A stretch of DNA of 64,000 nucleotides, taken from the NCBI RefSeq assembly GCF_000024025.1, contig NC_013131.1, forward strand, positions 1,736,001 through 1,800,000, in the 5' to 3' direction. This document shows positions 51,070 to 60,897 of this stretch, one piece after another. Below the pieces are notes generated by a model. The model saw only the letters and a list, made by a program, of their open reading frames with translations, was not told where the DNA came from and ran no database searches. The position numbers were made by a program, and so were the translations under genes. This DNA comes from Catenulispora acidiphila DSM 44928 (GTDB lineage Bacteria; Actinomycetota; Actinomycetes; Streptomycetales; Catenulisporaceae). The number at the start of each line of letters is the position of its first letter. Positions within the stretch are counted from its first letter, which is position 1.

Positions 51070-52404
51070 GTGACCGCAGCCGACTCTCGAATATCCCCCG
51101 ACCTCGTCGCCGTCGCCGGGCGCGCGGCCGCCGTCCAGCGGCGCACCGTCCGCGTCCTCATCGGCAGCCAGATCCTCGGCGGCATCGGCTCCTCGACCGG
51201 GTTCTCGCTGTCGACGCTGCTGGCCAAGGAGATCACCGGGAACGCCGGTCTGGCAGGGCTCACCGGCACCTTCTCCTCGCTCGGCGCGGCCTGCGCCGCC
51301 ATCCCGCTCTCGCGCATCATGGCCGCTCGCGGCCGGCGCCCCGGCCTGGTCCTGGGCTACGGCGCGGCGATCGTCGGGACCCTGGTCATCGTCCTGGCCG
51401 CGCGGCTGCACGCCTATCCGCTGCTGCTCGGCGGGATGGCGCTGTTCGGCTCGGCGTCGGCGGTCAACCTGCAGGCCCGGTACGCCGGCACCGACCTGGC
51501 GCCGGCCGAGCGCCGCGGGCGGTCGCTGTCGATGGTGATCTGGGCGGTGACCGTCGGCTCGATCCTCGGGCCCAACCTCGGGCATCCGGCGGAGGGGACG
51601 GCGCGGGCGCTCGGGCTGCCGCCGCTGGCCGGGGCGTTCCTGTGGTCGGGGTTCGCGCTGTGCGGAGCCGCGCTCGTGCTCGGGCTGTTGCTGCGTCCTG
51701 ATCCGCTGCTGGTCGCGCGGGAGCTGCGCGGGGAGGACGCGGCGGCGCCGGAGCGGCTGACGCTGCGGGAGTCCTTCGCCGTGATCGGCGCCTCGCCGTA
51801 CGCGGTGCTGGCGATCGCGGTCGTCGCCGTCTCGCACACGGTCATGGTCTCGGTGATGTCGATGACGCCGGTGCACATGAACTCCGACGGCATGTCGGTG
51901 ACGGTGATCGGGCTGGTGTTGTCGGTCCACATCACCGGGATGTACGCGTTCTCCCCGCTGGTCGGCGCCGCGGTGGACCGGATCGGGCGGATCCCGGTGC
52001 TCGGCGCGGGATTGGTGGTGCTGAGCGCGGCGTGCCTGGTGGTCGGTGCGGCGCCGATGGGGTCCCGGTCGTACCTGATGGCCGGGTTGCTGCTGCTGGG
52101 GATCGGCTGGTCCTGCGGCGTGGTGGCGGGCTCGACGCTGCTCACCGAGTCCACGCCGGACCGGGTGCGGCCCTCGGTGCAGGGCGCCAGCGACTTCGTG
52201 ATGCAGGGTTCTTCGGCCGGCGGGGCGGCGCTGGCCGGGCTGGTGGTCGGGACGCTCGGGTACTCCTGGCTGGCCGGTCTCGCGGTCGCGCTGCTGGCGC
52301 CGGTCGCAGTGCTCGTGGTCGTGACCGCGGTGCGGCGCCCCGGGGTCGCCGCCAACATTCCGGGGCGTTCCGTACAAGAAGACGTGGCACCCCAGGTACC
52401 GTGA
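51070..52404 (+). CDS. MFS transporter
   Basis: A 444-residue major facilitator with about 12 membrane segments, a basic loop after helix 2 (MAARGRRPG near 79-87) and a cytoplasmic loop near 210-235. It resembles drug or sugar exporters of the YfmO/YajR-like kind; the substrate is unknown. The GTG start lies 6 nt after TACGTT (51058-51063) with no Shine-Dalgarno, indicating a leaderless message. It lies between DUF3046 and recA, an unusual neighbour for a transporter. Confidence 0.9.
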   Translation: MTAADSRISPDLVAVAGRAAAVQRRTVRVLIGSQILGGIGSSTGFSLSTLLAKEITGNAGLAGLTGTFSSLGAACAAIPLSRIMAARGRRPGLVLGYGAAIVGTLVIVLAARLHAYPLLLGGMALFGSASAVNLQARYAGTDLAPAERRGRSLSMVIWAVTVGSILGPNLGHPAEGTARALGLPPLAGAFLWSGFALCGAALVLGLLLRPDPLLVARELRGEDAAAPERLTLRESFAVIGASPYAVLAIAVVAVSHTVMVSVMSMTPVHMNSDGMSVTVIGLVLSVHITGMYAFSPLVGAAVDRIGRIPVLGAGLVVLSAACLVVGAAPMGSRSYLMAGLLLLGIGWSCGVVAGSTLLTESTPDRVRPSVQGASDFVMQGSSAGGAALAGLVVGTLGYSWLAGLAVALLAPVAVLVVVTAVRRPGVAANIPGRSVQEDVAPQVP

Positions 52405-52443
52405 GAGGCGGTCAAAGCTTGCGGGACGCGGCCGAGTCAGTTT

Positions 52444-52466
52444 TTGTCAGTGGCGTCCTCTACGTT
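52444..52466 (+). promoter_or_regulatory. PafBC-type DNA-damage promoter of recA
   Basis: TTGTCAGTG (52444-52452), an 8-nt spacer and TACGTT (52461-52466) match exactly the mycobacterial TTGTCRGTG-N8-TANNNT motif. It lies 48 nt before the recA start codon. No TCGAAC-N4-GTTCGA-like SOS box is visible between the MFS stop and recA. Confidence 0.82.
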
Positions 52467-52513
52467 CAAGACCGTCAGACGTGAAGTACCCGGAGAAAAA
52501 GAGGCAAGCACCC

Positions 52514-53665
<1,152 letters not shown>

Positions 53666-53668
53666 TAG

Positions 53669-54742
53669 GTGAGCGCCGGTTGGGGCCGGTTCCAGGACGA
53701 GGGAGCCGGTCCCGACTGGTTGGCCGCGGAGGGGGAGAGCGACGGCGCGCCCGGGTGGGCCGCGCCGGGTTCTGGCACGGGGGAAGACAACACCGGAGCG
53801 GGCTCGCAGGGCGAGCCTGGTTGGGGCGCGCGGAGTACCGACGCGTCAGCAGCGAAGTCTGGAGCGGGCTCGGGGCAGGGCGAGCCGAGCGCATCTGACG
53901 ACGGCGCGCCCGGCTGGGCCGCGCCCGCCGAGCCGGGCACCGATTCCGCGCCGAGCGGCTGGGCCTCGCTGGGCGATTCCTCCGGTGGCCGAGGCGCTGT
54001 GCCGAAGCCGTCGAAGCGATCGGAGCCGTCGAAGCAGTCGGAGCGCGGGGATTCGGCACGCTCCGGCCAGCGGCGCGACTTCGGCGAGGACCGGCGCGGC
54101 GGGTCGGCGTCGGCATCGTCTGCTTCAGCTTCGGCTTCGGCGAAGAAGAGCGCTGCCAAGAAGACCTCCGGCGGCTGGTCGTCGCGTCGCAAGGACCGGG
54201 ATCCGGCCGATGCCGACAAGCCCAAGCCGCAGCTCTCGCGCGAGAAGCTGGAGCAGCGCGCGAAGAACATCTTGATGTACCACCTGGGCCGGCAGATGCA
54301 GACCCGCTCGCAGTTGGCCGATCGGCTGCGCAAGAAGGAGATCCCGGACGACATCGCCGAGGCGGCGCTCGATCGGTTCGAGGAGCTGCACCTGCTCAAC
54401 GACACCGACTACGCCGAAGTCTTCGTCCGCTCCCGCCACAACGAGCGCGGGTTGGCCAAGCGGGCCCTGGGCTACGAGCTGCGCAAGCGCGGGATCGACG
54501 ACGAGACCGCCGCCGAGGCGCTGTCCACGCTCGACGAGGACCAGGAAGCCGCCACCGCGCGCCGACTTGTCGACTCCCGGCTGCGCGGGACTCGCGGTCT
54601 GGATCCGCAGGTGCGCACCCGGCGGTTGGTCGGGATGCTCGCGCGCAAGGGTTACTCCTCCTCCATCGCCTTCCGGGTCGTGAAGGAGGCGCTGGCCGAG
54701 GAAGGGCTGGACGTCGATCTCGGCGATCCGGGCTTCGACTGA
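53669..54742 (+). CDS. recX: RecX regulator with long N-terminal extension
   Basis: RecX binds and inhibits RecA filaments. Here the RecX domain is the C-terminal ~165 residues (from KLEQRAKNILMYHLG at about 193), containing three helical repeats and LADRLRKKEIPDDIAEAAL and LAKRALGYELRKRGIDDETA. The first ~190 residues are low-complexity, Gly/Ala/Ser/Glu-rich, with recurring Trp motifs such as DGAPGWAAP (twice) and GEPGWGA. RecX proteins are usually 150-200 residues. GTG start three nt after the recA stop (TAGTAG-GTG); the genes are translationally coupled. Confidence 0.92.
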   Translation: MSAGWGRFQDEGAGPDWLAAEGESDGAPGWAAPGSGTGEDNTGAGSQGEPGWGARSTDASAAKSGAGSGQGEPSASDDGAPGWAAPAEPGTDSAPSGWASLGDSSGGRGAVPKPSKRSEPSKQSERGDSARSGQRRDFGEDRRGGSASASSASASASAKKSAAKKTSGGWSSRRKDRDPADADKPKPQLSREKLEQRAKNILMYHLGRQMQTRSQLADRLRKKEIPDDIAEAALDRFEELHLLNDTDYAEVFVRSRHNERGLAKRALGYELRKRGIDDETAAEALSTLDEDQEAATARRLVDSRLRGTRGLDPQVRTRRLVGMLARKGYSSSIAFRVVKEALAEEGLDVDLGDPGFD

Positions 54743-54939
54743 CCCTCGGCCCTCGTTCGGCGCCGTGGTGTGAGCATCGGCGCCCGCCGACACCCCGACT
54801 AAGCCCCGACAACGCCCCGGCGCGCCACCCTGTACCGCCGTGTCGCCACCTTGTGCGCCGGTTTGCCAGAACACCACTCCATCCGGTGTTTTCATCGGCT
54901 TTTCCCGACGACACCAATGGTTGTCGACCACACTCCTCC

Positions 54940-54968
54940 TTGACCGTATTGTTACCTCGCCCTAACCT
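54940..54968 (+). promoter_or_regulatory. Promoter of rny
   Basis: TTGACC (54940-54945), a 17-nt spacer and TAACCT (54963-54968) form a good housekeeping promoter. It gives a leader of about 50 nt before rny. The 280-nt recX-rny gap shows no other clear element. Confidence 0.7.
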
Positions 54969-55023
54969 CGCACTCAGTGAGGGATCATCGAAGGATCACT
55001 CAAGCGCGCTGGGAGCGAACTAA

Positions 55024-56706
55024 ATGGTCGGCCTATTGATCGCGATCGCAGCGGTGGTCGCGGCATGCGTCGGCCTGCTCGTGGGCATGAACGTCGGCGG
55101 TTCCCGCCGCATCAACAATCTCAAGAAGAGCGCCTACGAGGACTTCGACAAGCAGGTCGCCGAGCTGGCGCAGCGGGCTCAGGCGCGCGAGGGCGAGCAC
55201 GCCTCCGCGGTCGTGGCCGCCCAGCGCGACCTGGCCGCCGTGCACCGGGAGGCCGCCGAGGTGCGCAAGCAGGCCGACGCCCAGGCCGTGCAGATCCGGG
55301 AGCAGGCGGCCTCCGCCGCGACCGTGGAGATGGACCGCGCGCGCCGGATCCGGGACGAGGCCGAGGCCGAGACGCGCGTGCTCAAGGACGACATCCGCGA
55401 GCTGCGGCTGGACCTGGAGCGGCGGGAGGCCCGGCAGGCCGAGCGCGAGGAGCGGCTGGACGCCGACCTGCGCCGGACCGCCGACAAGGAGCGCGAGCTG
55501 GCCGCGGCCGACGCCGAGCTGGAGCGCAAGCGGGCCGAGCTGGCGACGCTGGAGGACGAGCGGCGCGCGATCCTGGAGCGCGCCGCCGCGCTGTCCGCCG
55601 GCGAGGCCAAGACCGAGCTGGTGAAGTCGATCGAGAACCAGGCCAAGCGCGAGGCCGCGGTGCTGATCCGGCAGATCGAGCAGGAGGCGCGCGACGAGGG
55701 CGACAAGCGCGCCCGCAAGACCGTGGCCCTGGCCATCCAGCGGGTGGCCAGCGAGCAGACCGCCGAGTCCGTGGTCAGCGTGCTGCACCTGCCCAGCGAT
55801 GACATGAAGGGCCGGATCATCGGGCGCGAGGGCCGGAACATCCGGGCCTACGAGTCGATCACCGGGGTCAACCTGATCATCGACGACTCGCCCGAGGCGG
55901 TCCTGCTGTCCTGCTTCGACCCGGTGCGCCGCGAGGTCGGCCGGCTCACGCTGGAGGAGCTGGTCCTGGACGGCCGGATCCACCCGCACCGCATCGAGGA
56001 GATCTACGAGCGCTCCAAGGCCAAGGTCGAGACGCTGTGCGTGCGCGCCGGCGAGGACGCGCTGATGGAGCTCGGCATCACCGACATGCACCCGGAGCTG
56101 ATCGCCCTGCTCGGCAAGCTCCGCTACCGCACCTCCTACGGCCAGAACGTGCTCAAGCACCTGGTGGAGTCCGCGCACCTGGCCTCGATCATGGCCTCCG
56201 AGCTGCGGCTGGACCCGGTGCTGCTCAAGCGCTGCACGGTCCTGCACGACATCGGCAAGGCCCTGACCCACGAGGTCGAGGGCAGCCACGCGCTGATCGG
56301 CGCCGAGATCGCCCGCAAGTACGGCGAGCACGACGACGTCGTCCACGCCATCGAGGCGCACCACAACGAGGTCGAGGTCCGCACCGTCGAGGCGGTGCTG
56401 ACGCAGGCCGCCGACGCGATCAGCGGCGGCCGCCCCGGCGCGCGCCGGGAATCGCTGGAGGCCTACGTCAAGCGTCTGGAGCGGCTGGAGCAGATCGCGG
56501 CCGAGCAGGAAGGCGTGGAGAAGGTCTTCGCCATGCAGGCCGGCCGCGAGATCCGGGTGATGGTCGTCCCCGACGCGGTCGACGACATCCAGGCGCAGGT
56601 CATCGCGCGGGACATCGCCAAGCAGGTCGAGGAGGAGCTGACCTACCCGGGACAGATCCGGATCACCGTGGTGCGGGAGTCGCGCGCGACCGAGTACGCA
56701 CGCTGA
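55024..56706 (+). CDS. rny: Ribonuclease Y
   Basis: Membrane-anchored endoribonuclease that starts mRNA decay. The 560-residue protein has one N-terminal membrane segment (2-21), a long coiled coil (about 35-235, rich in A, E, R and K), a KH domain with GRIIGREGRNIR at 263-274, and an HD domain with His408-Asp409 in LHDIGKALTHE. It follows recA-recX as in many actinobacteria. The ATG lies soon after GGGAGCG. The last 44 nt overlap the convergent DUF2330 gene. Confidence 0.96.
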   Translation: MVGLLIAIAAVVAACVGLLVGMNVGGSRRINNLKKSAYEDFDKQVAELAQRAQAREGEHASAVVAAQRDLAAVHREAAEVRKQADAQAVQIREQAASAATVEMDRARRIRDEAEAETRVLKDDIRELRLDLERREARQAEREERLDADLRRTADKERELAAADAELERKRAELATLEDERRAILERAAALSAGEAKTELVKSIENQAKREAAVLIRQIEQEARDEGDKRARKTVALAIQRVASEQTAESVVSVLHLPSDDMKGRIIGREGRNIRAYESITGVNLIIDDSPEAVLLSCFDPVRREVGRLTLEELVLDGRIHPHRIEEIYERSKAKVETLCVRAGEDALMELGITDMHPELIALLGKLRYRTSYGQNVLKHLVESAHLASIMASELRLDPVLLKRCTVLHDIGKALTHEVEGSHALIGAEIARKYGEHDDVVHAIEAHHNEVEVRTVEAVLTQAADAISGGRPGARRESLEAYVKRLERLEQIAAEQEGVEKVFAMQAGREIRVMVVPDAVDDIQAQVIARDIAKQVEEELTYPGQIRITVVRESRATEYAR

Positions 56707-57754
56707 CCCACCGCCACCGCACGAGCAGCACCGCTCCGGCAGCCAGCACCAGCAGCACGATCAGGTACACCGGGATCCCCAGGACCGTCAGCAGCTCTTC
56801 CTTGTCATACGTGCTGTGCTGCACCCAGTCGGAGGACGCCGGCGCGAACGCGTAGTCCTGCGTGATCAGCGAAGGCTCGGAGAAGAAGCCGTCGTACACG
56901 GTCAGGAACATCCGCCCCGCCGCCAGGCTCGCCAGCGCCGGCCCGACCTTCGACGGGTCGATCCAGTCCCCGAACGCCGAGGGCGTCGACTCGGCGGCGA
57001 TCGGCGAGCTGGCGGCGTCCATCCGATGCGGCGCCAGCACCGAGACCTGCACGTTCTGCGGCGTCGTCGCCCCGGCCGACAGCCGCATCGGGTAGACGGC
57101 GCTCTTCGCCGGGAACGACAGGCTGATCGGGTCCAGGACGCCGTTCAGGTCCGCCGCGCTCCCGGAGGCCAGCCGTACGGCCACGAACTTCCAGCCCTGA
57201 CTCGTGTACGCCGCCAGCCGGCTCGCGGTGCTGTCCTTCAGCGTGAAGCTGTGCTGGTTCAGCCAGTCGCCGAGCGCCTTGGGGTCCGACGACGCCAGGT
57301 TCGCGACCTCGAACTCGCCGATCCGCTGGTCGCTGAGCACCTGCACAGCCGACGGCGGCGCCGCAGCCGGCGCGCCCTCGTACACCCCCCGGTTGCCCGA
57401 CGATCCCCCGATGTGCGGCCAGAAATAGTGGTGCACGGCGGCGACCGGCTCCTCGGCGTCTGTCAGATCGCTGAACAAGGCCTGGTCGCCCAGCTTCGCC
57501 GTCGCCTGAGCCGGTACCGGCATCACCCACGCGGCGTCCGTGACGTTGCTCTGCGTAAAGAACCGCATGACGACGTTCTCCGTCGTCCCGTCGAACCGCA
57601 CCACCGCCTGCTCGCGCGCGACGCTCATCGTGCCGCCGGAGCCCGGGATCATCGCCCCGCACCCGCACGCCCAAGCCGGATCGGCCACCCCGACCGCCTG
57701 CAGCCCGCCCGCCGCCAGCGCGAGCGTCAACGTCTTGGCCACCCATCTTCGCAT
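56663..57754 (-). CDS. DUF2330 secreted/membrane-anchored protein
   Basis: A 363-residue exported protein. It has a signal peptide (basic MRRWVAK, hydrophobic core about 8-22, probable cleavage near ADPAWA-CG), a conserved ACGCGA-like motif at the mature N-terminus, FTQSNVTDAAWVMPVPA near 65-81, and a C-terminal membrane anchor (about 330-352) followed by RWRWVSVRTRSR. This is the layout of DUF2330 proteins, whose function is unknown. The start at 57754 has GGGGGAG 6 nt upstream. Its 3' end overlaps rny by 44 nt. Confidence 0.85.
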   Translation of the reverse strand: MRRWVAKTLTLALAAGGLQAVGVADPAWACGCGAMIPGSGGTMSVAREQAVVRFDGTTENVVMRFFTQSNVTDAAWVMPVPAQATAKLGDQALFSDLTDAEEPVAAVHHYFWPHIGGSSGNRGVYEGAPAAAPPSAVQVLSDQRIGEFEVANLASSDPKALGDWLNQHSFTLKDSTASRLAAYTSQGWKFVAVRLASGSAADLNGVLDPISLSFPAKSAVYPMRLSAGATTPQNVQVSVLAPHRMDAASSPIAAESTPSAFGDWIDPSKVGPALASLAAGRMFLTVYDGFFSEPSLITQDYAFAPASSDWVQHSTYDKEELLTVLGIPVYLIVLLVLAAGAVLLVRWRWVSVRTRSRATPAPR

Positions 57755-57792
57755 TCTGCTCCCCCTACCCGTGAAGTCTCGAAGACGCATCA

Positions 57793-57827
57793 TCCCCCGG
57801 CGAGGCTTTGACGCGCTCGCCGGGGGA
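57793..57827. terminator. Terminator after the MFS gene
   Basis: A perfect 12-bp stem (TCCCCCGGCGAG with CTCGCCGGGGGA) and an 11-nt loop between the MFS stop and the DUF2330 start, both on the minus strand. Confidence 0.8.
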
Positions 57828-57857
57828 CGGGTTCCCTCGCTCTCACCTCAGGAGCGG

Positions 57858-59303
57858 CTACCGCTCGCGGCCCGGAGCCAGCAGCTGCACCGCCACCGCG
57901 GAGACCGCCAGCAGCACTGCGATCCCGATCAGCGTCACGTGCATCCCGTGGGCGAAGTCGCCGCCGGCCACCAGCGCCCCGGCCACGGCCACCGCCAGCG
58001 CGCCGCCGACCTGCCGGGAGGTGTTCACGATGCCGGCCGCGGTGCCCGCGCGCTCGGCCGGGACACTGCCCATCACCATGATGGTCAGCGCCGGGACCAC
58101 GAACGCACCGGCGAAGGAGACCGGGATCAGCAGCAGCACCAGGACCCAGGCCGGCTGGTCCGGGCGGACCGCCAGCAGCAGGAGCATCGCGCCGGCGGTG
58201 CCGGTCAGGCCGACCGTCATCGACGCCCGGGCGCCGATCCGGGCCACCATGCGGGCCGCGACGGTCACGTTCACCACCGACACCACCGCGGTGATCGGGG
58301 CGAACAGCAGACCGGTCACGGTCGGGGACTTGTGCGCCACCTGCTGGAAGTACAGGCTCAGCAGGAAGATCACGCCGTAGAAGGCGGCGTTGACGGAGAA
58401 CCCGGCGGCCGCGGTCAGGGACATCGCCCGGGACTTGAACAGCGCCAGCGGGACCATCGGCTGCGCCTGCCGGGACTCGGCGACGGCGAAGACCACCGAG
58501 GCCAGCAGGGCGGCGGCGAACGAGGCCAGCACCGGGGCGGTGCTGAAGCCCTTCGAGCCGCCCTCGATGAAGCCGTAGGTCAGACCGGCCAGCGCCACCA
58601 CGGAGGACAGCAGTCCGAGCACGTCGAAGTGGGCACGCGCCGCGCTCGTGGCCTGGGCCAGCTTCGGCGTCCCGACCAGCAGGGCGAGCGCCGCGGCGCC
58701 GGCCGGCAGGTTCAGGAAGAAGATCCAGCGCCAGTCCACCGCGGCGGTGATCAGCCCGCCGGCGACCGGTCCGGCGGCAGCAGCCGCCGAGCCCGCGGCG
58801 GTCCACAGCGCGATCGCGCGGTTGCGCTCGGCCGGGTCCGGGAACGCCTGGCGGATCAGCGCCAGCGAGGCCGGGAGCATCAGCGAGGCGGCGGCGCCCT
58901 GGACCAGGCGCCCGGTGATCAGCAGCGCCAGCGAGGGCGCCAGTCCGCACGCGGCGGAGGAGAGCGTGAAGCCGATCAGCCCGAGGCCGTAGGCGGCCTT
59001 GGCGCCGACCCGGTCGCTCAGCGCGCCGGCGGAGAGCATCAGCGCGGCGAAGGCGAGCGTGTAGCCGTCTATCACCCACTGCGCGCCGGCCAGTCCGCCG
59101 GCCAGGCTGCGGTTGATCGCCGGCAGCGCCACGTTGACGACCATGGCGTCCAGGCCGACGAGGAAGAAGCCGAAGACGGAGGCGGCCAGGATGCGCTTGG
59201 CCGCGGCGGCGGACGGCGCGGGGGAGGTCGTGATGGAGGGCGCGGCCGGTGCGGTGGCGGTCGGGTTTGTGGCCCGCTGCCGGGTGGCGGTGAGAGCTGT
59301 CAT
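57858..59303 (-). CDS. MFS multidrug efflux transporter (DHA2 type)
   Basis: A 481-residue EmrB/QacA-type exporter with about 14 membrane segments. GLDAMVVNVALPAI near 49-62 and GALSDRVGAKAAY near 91-103 match the conserved DHA2 motifs. The N-terminal ~30 residues are Thr/Ala-rich. ATG at 59303 is the most likely start; another in-frame ATG lies 12 nt upstream. It is divergent from an XRE regulator, the usual layout for regulated drug pumps. A terminator follows. Confidence 0.91.
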   Translation of the reverse strand: MTALTATRQRATNPTATAPAAPSITTSPAPSAAAAKRILAASVFGFFLVGLDAMVVNVALPAINRSLAGGLAGAQWVIDGYTLAFAALMLSAGALSDRVGAKAAYGLGLIGFTLSSAACGLAPSLALLITGRLVQGAAASLMLPASLALIRQAFPDPAERNRAIALWTAAGSAAAAAGPVAGGLITAAVDWRWIFFLNLPAGAAALALLVGTPKLAQATSAARAHFDVLGLLSSVVALAGLTYGFIEGGSKGFSTAPVLASFAAALLASVVFAVAESRQAQPMVPLALFKSRAMSLTAAAGFSVNAAFYGVIFLLSLYFQQVAHKSPTVTGLLFAPITAVVSVVNVTVAARMVARIGARASMTVGLTGTAGAMLLLLAVRPDQPAWVLVLLLIPVSFAGAFVVPALTIMVMGSVPAERAGTAAGIVNTSRQVGGALAVAVAGALVAGGDFAHGMHVTLIGIAVLLAVSAVAVQLLAPGRER

Positions 59304-59419
59304 GCCTGTAACCATCGCGGCGCGCGCCGTCGCCATACAGACCGCGTCGAACCGGGGAGCGCGGCGCCGGGGTGCAGCACACCCCCTCACAGCCGGCGCG
59401 AGGGCTCTACGCTGGCGGT

Positions 59420-60373
59420 ATGACGAACGGCAGCGAGTTGGGGATCTTCTTGAAGGCGCGGCGTGCGGCGGTCCAGCCCGAGGACGTCGGCCTGCCCTCC
59501 GGCACGAGCGTCCGGCGCACCCCGGGCTTGCGGCGCGAGGAGGTCGCGATCCTGGCCGGCGTCAGCGTCGACTACTACACCCGCCTGGAGCGCGGGAAGG
59601 AGACCAACCCCAGCCCGGCGGTCGTCGACGCGCTGGCTCGCATCCTGCGCCTGACCCCGGATGAGCACCGGCATCTGCGCGACCTCGGCGAGATCGCCTC
59701 TCGGCCAGCGCGGCAGGTCGAGCAGCGCCAGACCCGGACCCGCACCGTCCGTCAGGGCCCGTTGATCCTGATGGAGCAGCTGCGCCCGAACCCGGTCTAC
59801 ATCGTCAGCCGGACCAACGACGTGCTGGCCGCGAACCCCGCCGGGCTGGCGCTGTTCCCCGGGCTGTCGGACTATCCGGCCAAGCAGCGCAACATCACCC
59901 GCTACCTGTTCTTGAATCCGGTCGCCAAGCAGCTGTATCCGGAGTGGGACAAGCTGGTCCCGAACTCGGTGGCCTACCTGCGGGCCCGGGCCGGCTCGGA
60001 CCCCGACGACCCGGACCTGGTGCGCCTCATCGGCGAACTCGTGGTCAAGAGCAAGGAGTTCGCCCGGCTCTGGGAGCGCTACGAAGTGAAGAACGTCAGC
60101 GGCGGCACCAAGCTCTTCGACCACCCCGACGTCGGTCCGCTGACCCTGGACTACGAGGCGATGGAGCTGGCCAACACCGGCGGGCAGCGCATGATCGCCT
60201 ACTACACGATGCCCGGCTCGGCCGACCGCGACGCCGTTACGCTGCTGGACATGATCGGTTCAGGGCTGCTCGCGGCGGGCATCGACGGACTTCAGCAGTT
60301 CGTTCAGACCGCCGATGGAGAGCTTGTGGAACTGGGGGACGGGACCGGGGTAGCCGGCGAGCAGCAGGGCTGA
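59420..60373 (+). CDS. XRE family regulator (MmyB-like)
   Basis: A 317-residue regulator. The helix-turn-helix is at about 37-80 (LRREEVAILAGVSVDYYTRL, ERGKETNPSPAVVDAL). The C-terminal domain is the MmyB-like ligand-binding region that follows such domains in Streptomyces antibiotic and pump regulators. The start at 59420 lies 6 nt after TACGCT (59408-59413) without a Shine-Dalgarno, giving a leaderless message. It probably controls the divergent MFS pump. Its 3' end overlaps the convergent membrane-protein gene by 114 nt. Confidence 0.93.
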   Translation: MTNGSELGIFLKARRAAVQPEDVGLPSGTSVRRTPGLRREEVAILAGVSVDYYTRLERGKETNPSPAVVDALARILRLTPDEHRHLRDLGEIASRPARQVEQRQTRTRTVRQGPLILMEQLRPNPVYIVSRTNDVLAANPAGLALFPGLSDYPAKQRNITRYLFLNPVAKQLYPEWDKLVPNSVAYLRARAGSDPDDPDLVRLIGELVVKSKEFARLWERYEVKNVSGGTKLFDHPDVGPLTLDYEAMELANTGGQRMIAYYTMPGSADRDAVTLLDMIGSGLLAAGIDGLQQFVQTADGELVELGDGTGVAGEQQG

Positions 60374-60808
60374 GCGGATGGTCATCCGCACTATCCGCAT
60401 CGCGGCGTAGAACAGGTACAGGGCCAGGGGCACCTCGGCGAACACCGCCGACAGTATCGACGCGGTCTCGTCGGAGGTGCCCCAGTCCAGCGAGATGTCG
60501 AACCACGCGTCGCACAACAGCAATGTGGCGGTGAAGACGCAGGCGATCACCGTGTATTGGCGCCGGCGCCAGGCGCCCCAGGTCGTCGTGAACAGCCCGA
60601 GCAGCAGCAGGGTGTCGAAGCCGACCCAGGCGGCGTTCCAGGCGTTCTCCGGATGCTGGTCCGGCAGGACCAGGGCGAGATAGACGATCCACGGGACCAG
60701 CACGACGAACCCGCCGGTGACCACGGTCAGGAACAGCTGGCGCATGTGCCGCAGCTGAGCGTCTTTCAGCGACGGCAACCCGGCTTTCTGGAGATCGTTC
60801 TGGTCCAC
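60260..60808 (-). CDS. Conserved integral membrane protein
   Basis: A 182-residue protein with four predicted membrane segments (about 25-45, 58-78, 84-104 and 118-140). AQLRHMRQLFLTVVTGG near 17-33 and DAWFDISLDWGT near 100-111 are motifs I recognise from a conserved streptomycete hypothetical membrane protein, without known function. The GTG start lies in CGGGTGGACC with no clear Shine-Dalgarno. The 3' 114 nt run antisense to the XRE regulator gene. Confidence 0.75.
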   Translation of the reverse strand: MDQNDLQKAGLPSLKDAQLRHMRQLFLTVVTGGFVVLVPWIVYLALVLPDQHPENAWNAAWVGFDTLLLLGLFTTTWGAWRRRQYTVIACVFTATLLLCDAWFDISLDWGTSDETASILSAVFAEVPLALYLFYAAMRIVRMTIRSALLLAGYPGPVPQFHKLSIGGLNELLKSVDARREQP

Positions 60809-60897
60809 CCGTCGATGGTCGCACGCGGCGAGGCAACCTGCCTCAGATCCGAACGTCTTCTTAGCAGACATTGGAACGGGGCAGGGGAGGCACCGAA

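Noticed and set aside
52405-52513. LexA SOS box upstream of recA
   Set aside because: Searched for TCGAAC-N4-GTTCGA and close variants. Only an isolated GTTC at 52464 is present.
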